DNA of 64,000 nt from Embleya scabrispora DSM 41855 (lineage in GTDB: Bacteria > Actinomycetota > Actinomycetes > Streptomycetales > Streptomycetaceae), in the NCBI RefSeq assembly GCF_000372745.1, contig NZ_KB889730.1, forward strand, positions 62,131-126,130, given 5' to 3'. This document shows, piece by piece, positions 50,712 through 59,946 of the stretch. The translations under genes were made by a program, and so were the position numbers. Under the pieces are notes generated by a model. That model made no database searches. It was not told where the DNA came from and worked only from the letters and a program-made list of their open reading frames with translations. The stretch's first letter is position 1. Every line of letters starts with the position of its first letter.

Positions 50712-51722
50712 GTGTACATCCCCTCCCGGCCAGGGTCCCCACTGGCTGTGACGATCGACCGATACCGGGTCGGCAAGGCTCTCTCCTTCCGGCCCATCGC
50801 CGAGGGCCTCCTGAACCGAGGTTACGAGGTCGTCACCACCAGGGGGCGCTGGTTTCTCAAGCACTACCTGGACCAACGACCCGACACCATCCGCTTCCAG
50901 CACCGCATCACCCAGCGGCTCGCCGTCTGCGGAATACCCGCGATCCCGCCGGTGGCCGACCGGCGCGGGCACACCGTGCTCACCTCGCGCGGACGCTGGT
51001 TCGCGCTGTACCCCTGGGTGGACGGCACCCACCGGCGCGGCACCGAACTCGACGCCGGGGGTTGTGCCCGGGTGGGCGCGCTGCTCGGCGGCGTGCACGT
51101 GACGTTGCCGAAGCTGCTCCCACCCGTACAACAGCCGCTGCTGGTGCCCACGGCCGACCCGCACGAATCGTTGGCCACCATCGAGCGCCTGCTCACCCGG
51201 ATCCGGGCCCGCGCCGGCACCGACGCGTTCGACCGGCTCGCCGAACTGCGCCTGATCGAACGGCGCGCGATGCTCTTGCGGCACGCGCACCGGCGACCAC
51301 GCGACCACGAGGCGCCGCGGACCGGCTACGTGCACGGCGACTTCCATCCGCTGAACCTGCTGTACCGGGGCAACGAGCCGGTGGCGATCATCGACTGGGA
51401 CCGGCTCGCGGCCCTGCCCGACACCGAGGAACTGGTCCGGGCCGCGCTGATCTTCTTCACCGACCCGATCTCGGGCACCCTCGACCTCGATCGGGTACGC
51501 GGCTTCGTGGCCGGGTATCGCGGCGTGGTCGATCCGGGATCCACCCAGCTCGCCGCCGCCGTGCACCGACTGTGGTGGGAACGACTGAACGACTTCTGGA
51601 TGCTCACTCGGCACTACCTCGAACAAGACCCGCGGTGTGCCCCGCTGTTTCCCGCCTCCGCCGCGCTGATCGTGTGGTGGACGATGGCCTACGACGAGGT
51701 CCTGAAGGCTTTCCTGGGCTGA
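50712..51722 (+). CDS. Aminoglycoside-phosphotransferase-fold kinase (APH family)
   Basis: This 336-residue protein has the APH/choline-kinase fold. Its N-terminal lobe has RWFLKHYLDQRP with the ATP-binding Lys. The C-lobe has the Brenner motif GYVHGDFHPLNLLY (catalytic Asp) and VAIIDWDRL (metal-binding Asp). It phosphorylates a small hydroxylated molecule, or a peptide group as in CotS-like members. The aminoglycoside-binding loop is not recognisable, so resistance is not implied. Transcription runs into the perfect terminator at 51741. Confidence 0.88.
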   Translation: MYIPSRPGSPLAVTIDRYRVGKALSFRPIAEGLLNRGYEVVTTRGRWFLKHYLDQRPDTIRFQHRITQRLAVCGIPAIPPVADRRGHTVLTSRGRWFALYPWVDGTHRRGTELDAGGCARVGALLGGVHVTLPKLLPPVQQPLLVPTADPHESLATIERLLTRIRARAGTDAFDRLAELRLIERRAMLLRHAHRRPRDHEAPRTGYVHGDFHPLNLLYRGNEPVAIIDWDRLAALPDTEELVRAALIFFTDPISGTLDLDRVRGFVAGYRGVVDPGSTQLAAAVHRLWWERLNDFWMLTRHYLEQDPRCAPLFPASAALIVWWTMAYDEVLKAFLG

Positions 51723-51740
51723 ACGGGCCCCGGTACGAGG

Positions 51741-51779
51741 AAACCCGCGTGCGCCACGGATCGTGGCGCACGCGGGTTT
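51741..51779. terminator. 17-bp perfect bidirectional hairpin
   Basis: AAACCCGCGTGCGCCAC (51741-51757), loop GGATC, then 51763-51779. The AAA/TTT ends give a short U-tract on both strands, between convergent genes. Confidence 0.92.
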
Positions 51780-51791
51780 CGCTTCCGCGGA

Positions 51792-53375
51792 TCAGGGGGT
51801 CGTGCCGCTGCCGCCGCCCGGGTTGCCCGCACCGCCGCCGACCGGGTCCGCCGGTTTCGTCTCACCGCCGCCCTTGGTCGAACCCGCCGGCGTGCTGGCC
51901 GTCGTGGTCGGTCGCGACGTCTCGGACGACTTGGTCGGCGGGGGCGAGGACGGCGCCTGCGAGTGGCCCGAAGTCGTCCCGCCCGGGTCCCGCGTGTTGC
52001 CGGGCGCCGTTGCCCCACGCCACGTCTGCGTCGGGCTGGACGGGGTCGTGCCCGATGTCGCCTTGCCGCCCGGATTGGGCTGGTTGCTCGTGCCCGGCTG
52101 CGCGACACCATTGCCGCTCGGCGCCACGGAGGGGGTGTTCGGCTGCGTCGACGGGCTGTCACCGCCCCCCGGCAACCCCTTGACCAGGAGCACCGCCCCC
52201 ACCACGACCAGGACCACCGCGAGCGCGGCCACCAGATAGAGCGGCACCTTGCGCTTGGGCGGCGGCTCGTGCGGCAGGATCGGGAGCGGTCCGGTGCCGC
52301 CGTCGTTCGCGGTCTGTCCGGGCACCGCCGCCCCGGTGCCGGTGCGGCCCGCGAGCGGCGGCATCGCCGCGGTGGCCTCGGCCGAGCCGGTGTGCGCCGA
52401 GGCCGCCGCCGTACCCGCGGCGACCTGACTCCACGAACCGAACTCGGGCCGCTGCTGGGCCGGCACCCGCGGCGGAACCACGACCGAGACCTGCTGGCCG
52501 GCCAACGCGCGGCGGATGTCCATCCGCATCTCGTCGGCGGTCTGGTACCGGTCGTCGGGGTTCTTCGCCAGCGCCTTCAACGCGATCGCGTCCAGGTGCG
52601 GAGGCACCCGCGGATCCATCATCGACGGCGGCCGCGGATCGTCCTGGACATGCTGGTACACCACCGACAGCGGAGTGTCACCGTTGAACGGCGGGCGCAG
52701 CGCGAGCAGTTCGTAGAGCAGACAACCGCTGGAGTACAGGTCGCTGCGCGCGTCCACGGTCCGGCCCAGGGCCTGCTCCGGCGACAGGTACTGCGGCGTG
52801 CCCATGACCATGCCGGTCTGGGTCATCGTGGTCGCCGCGCTGTGCATCGCGCGGGCGATGCCGAAGTCCATCACCTTGACCGCGCCCGAGTTGGTGATGA
52901 TCACGTTCGCGGGCTTGATGTCGCGGTGGATGATGCCGTTCCGGTGGCTGTACTCGAGCGCCTCCAGGATGCCCTCGGTGACCCGAAGCGCCTGCTCCAG
53001 CGGTATCGGGTTCCCTTCGCCGAGCAGTTCCCGCACGGTCCGGCCCTCGACGCACTCCATCACGATGAACGGCACCAGCTCGTCGCCGACCCGGTCCTCG
53101 CCCGTGTCGTAGACCGACACGATCGCGGGGTGGTTGAGCGATGCCGCGTTCTGCGCCTCGCGGCCGAACCGCGAGCGGGCCACCGGGTCCTGCGCGAGGT
53201 CCGGGCGCAGCGTCTTGACCGCGACGGTACGACCCAGCCGTACGTCGTGGGCCATCAACACCTCGGCCATGCCACCGCGGCCGAGCTGGCGGCCGAGTTC
53301 GTAGCGGCCGGATCCGACCGTCTTCACCTGTGTGCCGGGCGCCTCATGGTCGTCCGGTCCATTCGGCGGGGTCAT
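51792..53375 (-). CDS. Membrane Ser/Thr protein kinase (PknB-type, no PASTA)
   Basis: This 527-residue Hanks-type kinase has glycine loop LGRGGMAEV, Lys54 in AVKTL, catalytic HRDIKPAN (Asp152), DFG (Asp170) and GTPQYLSPEQ activation segment. A cytoplasmic juxtamembrane region leads to one TM helix (about 377-399). The extracytoplasmic tail is Ser/Thr/Pro/Gly-rich without PASTA domains, so it probably senses no muropeptide by itself. It may be O-glycosylated (inference). The downstream terminator is shared. The upstream 408-bp gap separates it from a second kinase gene on the same strand. Confidence 0.94.
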   Translation of the reverse strand: MTPPNGPDDHEAPGTQVKTVGSGRYELGRQLGRGGMAEVLMAHDVRLGRTVAVKTLRPDLAQDPVARSRFGREAQNAASLNHPAIVSVYDTGEDRVGDELVPFIVMECVEGRTVRELLGEGNPIPLEQALRVTEGILEALEYSHRNGIIHRDIKPANVIITNSGAVKVMDFGIARAMHSAATTMTQTGMVMGTPQYLSPEQALGRTVDARSDLYSSGCLLYELLALRPPFNGDTPLSVVYQHVQDDPRPPSMMDPRVPPHLDAIALKALAKNPDDRYQTADEMRMDIRRALAGQQVSVVVPPRVPAQQRPEFGSWSQVAAGTAAASAHTGSAEATAAMPPLAGRTGTGAAVPGQTANDGGTGPLPILPHEPPPKRKVPLYLVAALAVVLVVVGAVLLVKGLPGGGDSPSTQPNTPSVAPSGNGVAQPGTSNQPNPGGKATSGTTPSSPTQTWRGATAPGNTRDPGGTTSGHSQAPSSPPPTKSSETSRPTTTASTPAGSTKGGGETKPADPVGGGAGNPGGGSGTTP

Positions 53376-53783
53376 CGCTCCTCACCCTGCGCGTCGGGGC
53401 GGCCCGCCCGGGGCCGCCGAACTGGGGCGATGGAGTCCGCCGCGAACCGGGCAGAGCGGAAAACACCACGGGAGCGGGGGAGCACGACGGTTCCAACGAT
53501 CGACCGGCCACAAAGGCACGCCGATTCCGGCGTCAGGGTTGTGGCCGGGGACTCGGCGATCATCCTCGGCAGTCCCCTCACGTGGCGCCCAGGCGTGAGC
53601 CCGCGCCGAAGTGCAGATGAAATGTGGTGCATCCTCGCTTCAAGTCCCGAAACGATACGGGATCAGCGGTACTGCCGACTGGGGAACCCATGGTAACGGG
53701 ATTCCGAATTCCCGGCCGGTGCCTTCCCTCGCCGGGCCGGTCCACGCGGCGAGATCCGGCCGGCTGGTCCGCGCGGACCCGGT
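53376..53783. other. 408-bp gap between two kinase genes
   Basis: No credible gene is present. It contains the dyad TCCCG-AAACGATA-CGGGA (53645-53662), about 270 bp upstream of the first kinase, and AT-richer sequence near 53690-53720. It probably carries the promoter of the minus-strand kinase at 51792-53375. Confidence 0.55.
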
Positions 53784-54989
53784 TCAGCGCAGCATCAGTA
53801 TCGACGCGAGCACGGCCAGTACGCCCAGCACCGTCGCCGCGAAGGCCGCGCCCGCGCCGCTCCTGCGGCCGTACGCACCCGGTGCGCTGTGTGCGCCCGC
53901 CGAGCGCGCCCTGGGCCCGAACCCGGACAACACCCGGACCCACGGCGGACCACCACCGGACGAACGCGGCGGGCGCTGCCCGATCGGGGCCGCCGATCCC
54001 ATCGGCCCCACCGACATCGCCGGTCCCGGCGACCCGGCCGGCGGCGCCGGGACGCCGGCGCCGTACAGGACCGAATCCCAGACGTCCTCGGGCAGGATCC
54101 GACGCACCGACTCGCGCATCCGCCCGGCGGTGTCGAAACGCAGATGCGGATCCTTGCGCAGCGCGTGCAGCACCAGATCGTCCACCGCACCGGGCACGTC
54201 GGGTCGGTACGCGGACGGCGGTGTCGGCTCCTCGCGCATGTGCCGATACGCGATGTGCACGGCCGTACCTCCGTCGAACGGCGGCACGCCGACCAGAAGT
54301 TCATGCAGCAGGCAGCCCACCGAGTACAGATCGCTGCGGGTGGACGCGGGGTGCCCGAACGCCTGCTCGGGGGAGAAGTACTGCGGGGTGCCCATGATCC
54401 GACCGGGGTCGGTGAGCGCGCCATCGGTGATGAACAGCGCCCGGGCGATGCCGAAGTCCATCACCTTGACCGCGCCGCCGGGCGTGATCATCACGTTGAC
54501 CGGCTTGATGTCGCGGTGCACCAGGCCGCGGTCGTGGCTGTACTCCAGCGCGTCCAGCACCTTCGCGGTGATCGCGAGGGCACGCGGCCACGGCACCGGG
54601 CCGTGCGCCTCCAGCAGATCGCGCAGGGTCAGCCCCTGGATCAGCTCCATCACGATCCACGGCACCAGCACGCCGTCCTCACCGGGATCGGCACCCGTGT
54701 CGAAGACGGAGACGATCGTGGGGTGGTTCAGCGCGGCGGCGTGCTCGGCCTCGCGGGCGAACCGCGAACGCGCGATGGTGTCCTCGGCCAGGTCGCTGCG
54801 CAGCCGCTTGACCGCGACGACCCGGTCGAGCATCAGGTCGTGCGCCTCGTGCACCACGGCCATGCCACCGCCGCCGATCCGACGCCCGGTGCGATACCGC
54901 CCACCGCCGAAGACACGCCCGTTCGCCCGAGCCGGGTCCCCCGAAACGGTCACCGTCAGGCCGCCCTCCACGCTGCACGACTCGCGCAC
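53784..54989 (-). CDS. Tail-anchored Ser/Thr protein kinase without extracellular domain
   Basis: This 401-residue Hanks kinase has glycine loop IGGGGMAVV, Lys61 in AVKRL, HRDIKPVN (Asp160), DFG (Asp178) and GTPQYFSPEQ. A Pro/Gly/Ser-rich linker leads to a helix at the very C-terminus (AAFAATVLGVLAVLASILML), followed by one Arg. It thus has no extracytoplasmic sensor. The start is the GTG at 54989; an internal GTG at residue 7 is possible. It is on the same strand as, and upstream of, the other kinase. Confidence 0.92.
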   Translation of the reverse strand: MRESCSVEGGLTVTVSGDPARANGRVFGGGRYRTGRRIGGGGMAVVHEAHDLMLDRVVAVKRLRSDLAEDTIARSRFAREAEHAAALNHPTIVSVFDTGADPGEDGVLVPWIVMELIQGLTLRDLLEAHGPVPWPRALAITAKVLDALEYSHDRGLVHRDIKPVNVMITPGGAVKVMDFGIARALFITDGALTDPGRIMGTPQYFSPEQAFGHPASTRSDLYSVGCLLHELLVGVPPFDGGTAVHIAYRHMREEPTPPSAYRPDVPGAVDDLVLHALRKDPHLRFDTAGRMRESVRRILPEDVWDSVLYGAGVPAPPAGSPGPAMSVGPMGSAAPIGQRPPRSSGGGPPWVRVLSGFGPRARSAGAHSAPGAYGRRSGAGAAFAATVLGVLAVLASILMLR

Positions 54990-55069
54990 GACCTCGGCGC
55001 GCGTCGACCTACCGAAAAGCGCTCCCGTCGCATCGCCGACAGCCTGTCAGAGACACGACGAGAGCGCAG

Positions 55070-55097
55070 CGGGTCGGTGCCATCGGGCACCGACCCG
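55070..55097 (-). terminator. 12-bp perfect hairpin downstream of bpa
   Basis: CGGGTCGGTGCC (55070-55081), loop ATCG, GGCACCGACCCG (55086-55097). It lies 22 bp beyond the bpa stop codon. Confidence 0.85.
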
Positions 55098-55118
55098 GGG
55101 TACGCCCCTACCGGAACG

Positions 55119-55652
55119 CTAGAGGTAGGGACCCGACTGGGTGTGCGGCGGCTCGCCCTGCCCGCCGGGGACCACGCCGGGCGGAAGGGCCCGACGCATC
55201 GTCTCCAGCTGCGCACGCGCCGCCATCTGCTGTGCGAACAACGCGGTCTGGATGCCGTGGAACAGGCCCTCCAGCCAACCCACCAGCTGCGCCTGCGCGA
55301 TCCGCAGCTCGGACTCGCTGGGCACCGAGTCGTGCGTGAACGGGAGCGAGAGCCGCTCCAGCTCCTCGACCAGTTCCGGGGCGAGCCCCTTCTCCAGTTC
55401 CTTGATCGAGCTGGCGTGGATCTCCTTGAGGCGCACCCGGCTCGCCTCGTCGAGAGGAGCCGCGCGCACCTCCTCCAGCAGCTGCTTGATCATGCTGCCG
55501 ATGCGCATGACCTTCGCGGGCTGTTCCACCATGTCGGTCACCGCGAGTTCACCGCCCTCTTCACCGAGGCCGCCACCGAGCGCCATGCCATCCGGCCCGA
55601 CGATCACCACCTGCGGGTTCTCACCATTCGCTTCGTTGTTCGGCGTATCCAT
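55119..55652 (-). CDS. bpa: Bacterial proteasome activator Bpa (PafE)
   Basis: This 177-residue protein forms a ring that opens the 20S proteasome independent of ATP. It matches DUF2587: helical core with RIGSMIKQLLEEVRAAPLDEASR, IHASSIKELEKGLAPELVEEL, AQAQLVGWLEGLFHGIQTALFAQQMAAR. The C-terminus ends SGPYL, the HbYX motif that docks in the proteasome pocket. The N-terminus is disordered. The start is ATG 55652. On the minus strand TAGGAT precedes it by 7 nt, suggesting its own leaderless transcript, although it lies 27 bp after the ABC permease gene. Confidence 0.95.
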   Translation of the reverse strand: MDTPNNEANGENPQVVIVGPDGMALGGGLGEEGGELAVTDMVEQPAKVMRIGSMIKQLLEEVRAAPLDEASRVRLKEIHASSIKELEKGLAPELVEELERLSLPFTHDSVPSESELRIAQAQLVGWLEGLFHGIQTALFAQQMAARAQLETMRRALPPGVVPGGQGEPPHTQSGPYL

Positions 55653-55679
55653 ACATCTCATCCTAGGAGCGCCGGGGGC

Positions 55680-58520
55680 TTACGCCGTCCTCCCGCGCAC
55701 CACCGCGCGCGATCGTGTCAAAAGCGCCGCGAGCAGGGCCGCGAGGATCGGCAGCAGGATCAACGCGAGGCCCATCTGCGTCCACGGAATGACCAGCTCG
55801 GGAGCGTGCAGCCCGCTCTTGGCACTGGTGGGCATCACGTCCCACAGGGCCGACTTCTGACCCCGCCGCACGACCACCCCCGCGAGCACGCCGGCCGCCA
55901 GTCCGAGCGCGGTGCCCAGGAAGGCGATCACCCCGCTCTGGAACGCGGACAACCTGCGCCGCACACTCGGCGGCGCACCCACCGCGCCGAGCGTGGCCAG
56001 GTCCTTCTGCGCGTCGGCGAGCGCCAGCCCGGTGGCCACCCCGGACGCACCGATCGTGATCACCAGCGCGAAGGCGCCGAGCAGCAGCAGCCGTGCGTCG
56101 TCCTTGGGCTGGAAGCCGCGCTCGATGAAGACGAAGTTCCGGTCGGAGACCTTGGCCACCAGTTCCTCCAGCCGCTGCGCCTGCGCGTCCGAGGGCGAGT
56201 GCCCGGCGTCGTAGACCAGACCGGCCGGTTCGACGGTGCCGCCCAGCGTGGCGACCGCCTGCGGCGAGGCGAAGAAGCCGGGAAGCCCGAAGGGTGCCCG
56301 CACCGAGACGGCCGGCAGCCGGATCGTGGGGGAAGCCGCGGATCTCTCCTGCGGCGACATCACGAGCGGGCCGTTGCCGTTCATGATGTCCTGCGCCTGC
56401 ACCTCGGCTGTCCCGTCCGGCCCCACGTATCCCTCCTCGAACAGCACGATTCCGCCCCGGGACAGCACCTCGGCCGCGCGCGGATCGTCCGCGCCGGTCA
56501 GCTTGCGCAGGAGGTCGGCATCGCCCACCGCCGAGCGGAAGAAGCCGCCCCGACCGTTGCTCCCGGTGCACCGCGGATCCGTTCGCCACCGCTGTGGATC
56601 GCCTCCGCCGTCCGCCATCGGGCAGCGGAACTCGGGCAGCTTCCCGGGCAGGTAGTCGACACAGGTGTTCGCGCCCTTGCACGGTCCGACCGGCTGTCCG
56701 AAAAGACCGCCCTTCGCGCCGGGCAGGACCCGCTCCGCGCCCCGCCTGATCCCTTCGGCATCCGCCGCGGTCAGCGGCAACTCGCCGGTGCCACCGGAGA
56801 GCGTGCGATCGGGGAATCCGACCAGAACGTGGTTCTTCTGCGCCTTGGGTCGATAGGCGTTGCGCTGATCCGCGGTCTGGCTCTGCCAGACCACCGCGAT
56901 CACCACCGAACCCGCCACCGCGGCCATCACCGCCGCCACCGCGGGCGCGCTCCGCGGGCGGCTGCGCGCCGCGTCGCGCAGCGCCAGCCGAGGGCTCAAC
57001 GGCAGGAACCGACCGATTCTCGCGGTGAGCCCGATCAGCGCCGGACAACACGCGACCAGGCCGAGTTCGGCCACCACGACGCCGGCGACGATGATCGTGT
57101 CGTCCGCCCGATCCGCGCCGTGCAACGCGATCGCGACTCCGAGCGCGAAACCCGACGCCCCGACGATCGGCAGCACCCGTGAGCCTCGACGCACCCCGCG
57201 GCGGCCGGTCAACGACGCGGCGATGTCCTCGCGGGACGCGAGCCAGGCCGGGATCAGCGCGGCGAGCACCCCGACGGCGACCCCCACCGCGCCGATACCG
57301 AACAGCTCCGGGACCCGGGCGTCGTAGCGGCCCAGCAGGCTGCCGGTGCGCTCGGCGAACCACGGCCGCATCAGCGCCGCCGCCACCAGTCCCAGCGCGG
57401 TACCGACCAGGGCGCCGACCGCGCCGAGCACGATCCCACCGCCCAGGACCACGCCGGCCACGTGCCGACGACTGCCGCCCGCGACCCCGAGCAGCCCGAG
57501 TTCGCGCCGCTTGCGCCGGGCGCCCACGGCGAAGGCCGGACCGGCCAGCAGGATCATCTCCAGCAGTCCCAGGCCCAGGCCGATGCCGCCGAGCCTGAGT
57601 GCGCGCGAGTCGGCCCACTCTTTGGGGCTCTCGTATTGCCGGTCGGCCCTGGCCGGTGGATGACGCAGCACCGCGGCGGACTCGACCAGGAAGCCCTGCC
57701 GGTTCGCGGCCAGAACCTTGGTCCAGGGCATGCCGCCGCGGACCCGGAGCAGCACCCGGGTCTCGTCCCTGCCCTCGCCCGCCCCCGGGCGGGCGAGCAT
57801 CGCGTCGATCACCGCCCCCGGCATGGCGATCACCATCTGCTCGCGCAGGGCGTCGGGCAGGTCGACCGTGCCGACGATGCGCAACGTGCGACCGGTGGAC
57901 TTCTCGGTCAGTTCGCCGCCGACCCGGTATCCGGCCGATCGGCGCAACCGCTCGGTGACGACCACCTCGTTCGCGGCCCGGGGCGCTCGCCCCTCGCGTT
58001 GGAAGACCATGCCCTTCGCGATCGGCTTGGCGTAGTCGAATTCACGGATCGCTACGTCGGTCCGTCCGTTCGCGGTGGAGATCGTGCCGAAGCGGGTGCG
58101 GTCCGTCAGCTGCTCGGACACGTCGGGGATCACCGAGCCCGGGTCCCGAACGGGTCTCGCCGAATCCGACGGGCTCGGCACCACGGACACGGGTGCGGTG
58201 TCCGGGGGCGTCGGGCGACCCAGGTCGGCGGGCCGCCAGTTGTTGCCGCCGGGCTCTTGGAAGATCGCGCTCGGGGGCTCTCCGGCCGCCCTCCCGCGCA
58301 TCTGCTGCGAGGTGTCCGAAACCCGGGCGTCCGCCTGCCCCATCGAGCGCGAGATCACTTCGTCGGTGTCCAGTTGCACGCTCCGCCAGGTCACGTCGGC
58401 CGCGCTCATCCCCAGCACCGGGATCGCGATCATCGCGACGATCAGCGCGCTGCGTCCCTTGGCCCGCAGCGCGTCCCGACGGGCGATCCGCAGGGTCGCG
58501 CGCCACGAGCTCACACTCAT
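55680..58520 (-). CDS. FtsX/MacB-type ABC transporter permease
   Basis: This 946-residue permease has the FtsX duplication: an N-terminal helix (LIVAMIAIPVLGMSAADV), a large extracytoplasmic domain to about residue 300, then helices with LGLGLLEMILLAGPAFAVGARRKRRELGLLGVAGGS. A second extracytoplasmic domain and a final three-helix block (FQSGVIAFLGTALGLAAGVLAG) follow. Such systems export lipids, peptides or drugs, or regulate the envelope. The ATG at 58520 lies in the ATPase stop (ATGA). It is the third gene of a PadR-ATPase-permease operon. Confidence 0.92.
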   Translation of the reverse strand: MSVSSWRATLRIARRDALRAKGRSALIVAMIAIPVLGMSAADVTWRSVQLDTDEVISRSMGQADARVSDTSQQMRGRAAGEPPSAIFQEPGGNNWRPADLGRPTPPDTAPVSVVPSPSDSARPVRDPGSVIPDVSEQLTDRTRFGTISTANGRTDVAIREFDYAKPIAKGMVFQREGRAPRAANEVVVTERLRRSAGYRVGGELTEKSTGRTLRIVGTVDLPDALREQMVIAMPGAVIDAMLARPGAGEGRDETRVLLRVRGGMPWTKVLAANRQGFLVESAAVLRHPPARADRQYESPKEWADSRALRLGGIGLGLGLLEMILLAGPAFAVGARRKRRELGLLGVAGGSRRHVAGVVLGGGIVLGAVGALVGTALGLVAAALMRPWFAERTGSLLGRYDARVPELFGIGAVGVAVGVLAALIPAWLASREDIAASLTGRRGVRRGSRVLPIVGASGFALGVAIALHGADRADDTIIVAGVVVAELGLVACCPALIGLTARIGRFLPLSPRLALRDAARSRPRSAPAVAAVMAAVAGSVVIAVVWQSQTADQRNAYRPKAQKNHVLVGFPDRTLSGGTGELPLTAADAEGIRRGAERVLPGAKGGLFGQPVGPCKGANTCVDYLPGKLPEFRCPMADGGGDPQRWRTDPRCTGSNGRGGFFRSAVGDADLLRKLTGADDPRAAEVLSRGGIVLFEEGYVGPDGTAEVQAQDIMNGNGPLVMSPQERSAASPTIRLPAVSVRAPFGLPGFFASPQAVATLGGTVEPAGLVYDAGHSPSDAQAQRLEELVAKVSDRNFVFIERGFQPKDDARLLLLGAFALVITIGASGVATGLALADAQKDLATLGAVGAPPSVRRRLSAFQSGVIAFLGTALGLAAGVLAGVVVRRGQKSALWDVMPTSAKSGLHAPELVIPWTQMGLALILLPILAALLAALLTRSRAVVRGRTA

Positions 58521-59266
58521 CGCGAACCGCCCCGGGACAGCAGCGACTCGGCGCTTGCCGAGGGGCCGGTGTCGTCCACGAGCCGCCCGTCGCGCAGGAA
58601 CACGATCCGGTCCGCCCACCCGGCATGCCGGGCCTCGTGGGTCACCAGGACCACCGCCGCGCCCGCCTCGCACCGCGCGCGCAGCACCCGCAACACCGCC
58701 TCTCCGGTGGTCGAGTCGAGCGCGCCGGTCGGCTCGTCGGCCAGCACCAGCCGACGCTCGCCCACCAACGCCCGGGCTATCGCGACCCGTTGCTGTTGGC
58801 CGCCGGACATGTCGTCGGGAAAACGCTCACCGAAGTGTTCGAGGCCGACCTCGATCAGCGCCTCCCGCGCGGCCTGCCGGGCCCGGCGGATCGACACGCC
58901 GTCGAGTTCGAGCGGCAGCGCGACGTTCTCCGCGGCGGTCAGCGCGGGAATCAGGTTGAGGTCCTGGAAGACGTAGCCGACGCTGCGCCTGCGCAGCGCG
59001 GCCATCCGGCGCCGGTTGAGCCCGCCCAGCGGCAGGCCCTCGACCAGGACCTCGCCGTCGGTGGGGCGGTCCAGGCCACCCGCGAGCATCAGCAGGGTCG
59101 ACTTGCCCGACCCGCTCGGTCCCATCACGGCGAGCATCTCGCCCGGTGCGACGGCCAGATCCACCCCGACCAGGGCCTCGACACGCACGTCGCCCCGACC
59201 GTGGACGCGGCCCACCGACCTGAGTTCCAGTACCGGTTCCACTGTGCCCCCTGTACCCGTGGTCAT
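58517..59266 (-). CDS. ABC transporter ATP-binding protein (LolD/MacB type)
   Basis: This 249-residue ATPase has Walker A MGPSGSGKSTL, Q-loop VFQDLNLIPALTA, signature MSGGQQQRVAIARAL, Walker B RRLVLADEPTGALDS and the H-loop LVTHEARHA. It drives the FtsX-type permease encoded next. The ATG at 59266 overlaps the PadR stop (ATGA), and its own stop overlaps the permease start. The frame extends far upstream but not in a credible gene. Confidence 0.95.
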   Translation of the reverse strand: MTTGTGGTVEPVLELRSVGRVHGRGDVRVEALVGVDLAVAPGEMLAVMGPSGSGKSTLLMLAGGLDRPTDGEVLVEGLPLGGLNRRRMAALRRRSVGYVFQDLNLIPALTAAENVALPLELDGVSIRRARQAAREALIEVGLEHFGERFPDDMSGGQQQRVAIARALVGERRLVLADEPTGALDSTTGEAVLRVLRARCEAGAAVVLVTHEARHAGWADRIVFLRDGRLVDDTGPSASAESLLSRGGSR

Positions 59267-59847
59267 CGTCGCGCCCCGCGTTTGCGGGCCGGTGCGGGAC
59301 GTTCGTCCGCCGCGGGCACGGCCGGCTCCCGCTCGGCCGCTCGGCGGGCCAGCCGTGCCTCGCAGTGGTCCAGCCAGCGAACTTCGGCCTCCGCGTGGAA
59401 GATCAGTGATTCCAGGACGAGTTGCCACGCCATGTCGTCCTCGGCCGCGCGCGTCTTGAGCCGGGTGTAGTCCTGCAGCGCCCGCAGGGTGTGCGCGCGC
59501 TGTCCCTGGACCACCGAGCCGACGTCGATGCCGGGCACGGTGACGGCCATCGCGAGTTTGATCGCGAGTTCGTCCCGGGGCGGGCTGGTGCGCGACACCG
59601 GCGCCTCGAACCACGCGCGCAGTTCGATCCGACCCTTGTCGGTGATCCTGTAGAAGACGTGCCCGTCGTCGTCCTCGCCGTCGGGCGCGACCAGTCCGTC
59701 GCGGTCCAGGCGGCCGAGGGTGGTGTAGACCTGGCCGACGTTGAGCGGCCAGGTGGATCCGGTCCGGGCCTCGAATTCGCTCCGGAGCTGATAGCCGTAT
59801 CGGGGGCCCTGATCGAGCAGTGCGAGCAAGCCGTGCTTGATGGACAT
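59263..59847 (-). CDS. PadR-family transcriptional regulator
   Basis: This 194-residue PadR-s1/VirR-like regulator starts SIKHGLLALLDQGPRYGYQLRSEFEARTG, the winged-helix part with VGQVYTTLGRLDRDGLV and FYRITDKGRIELRAWF. A helical C-terminal dimerisation domain (VirR type) follows, then an Arg-rich tail. It is the first gene of the ABC operon. A 26-bp palindrome covers its start codon and promoter, so it almost certainly represses itself and the exporter until an inducer binds. Confidence 0.93.
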   Translation of the reverse strand: MSIKHGLLALLDQGPRYGYQLRSEFEARTGSTWPLNVGQVYTTLGRLDRDGLVAPDGEDDDGHVFYRITDKGRIELRAWFEAPVSRTSPPRDELAIKLAMAVTVPGIDVGSVVQGQRAHTLRALQDYTRLKTRAAEDDMAWQLVLESLIFHAEAEVRWLDHCEARLARRAAEREPAVPAADERPAPARKRGARR

Positions 59848-59870
59848 ACCGAGTATGTATACCCGGTATG
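59845..59870. promoter_or_regulatory. PadR operator overlapping the padR start codon
   Basis: CATACCGAGTATG (59845-59857) is an imperfect inverted repeat (11 of 13) of 59858-59870. The first CAT is the complement of the padR ATG; TATACA on the minus strand is a possible -10 inside the palindrome. Confidence 0.75.
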
Positions 59871-59946
59871 CTCATGAAGGCAAGAGTGGCACGCGGCGGA
59901 AACCGCCTACGGGAGGGAGCGGATCGGCCGGCGAACGGGCCAGTCG

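Noticed and set aside
50712-51722. Aminoglycoside resistance gene
   Set aside because: Only the general APH fold is seen; substrate-loop motifs of true resistance enzymes are missing.
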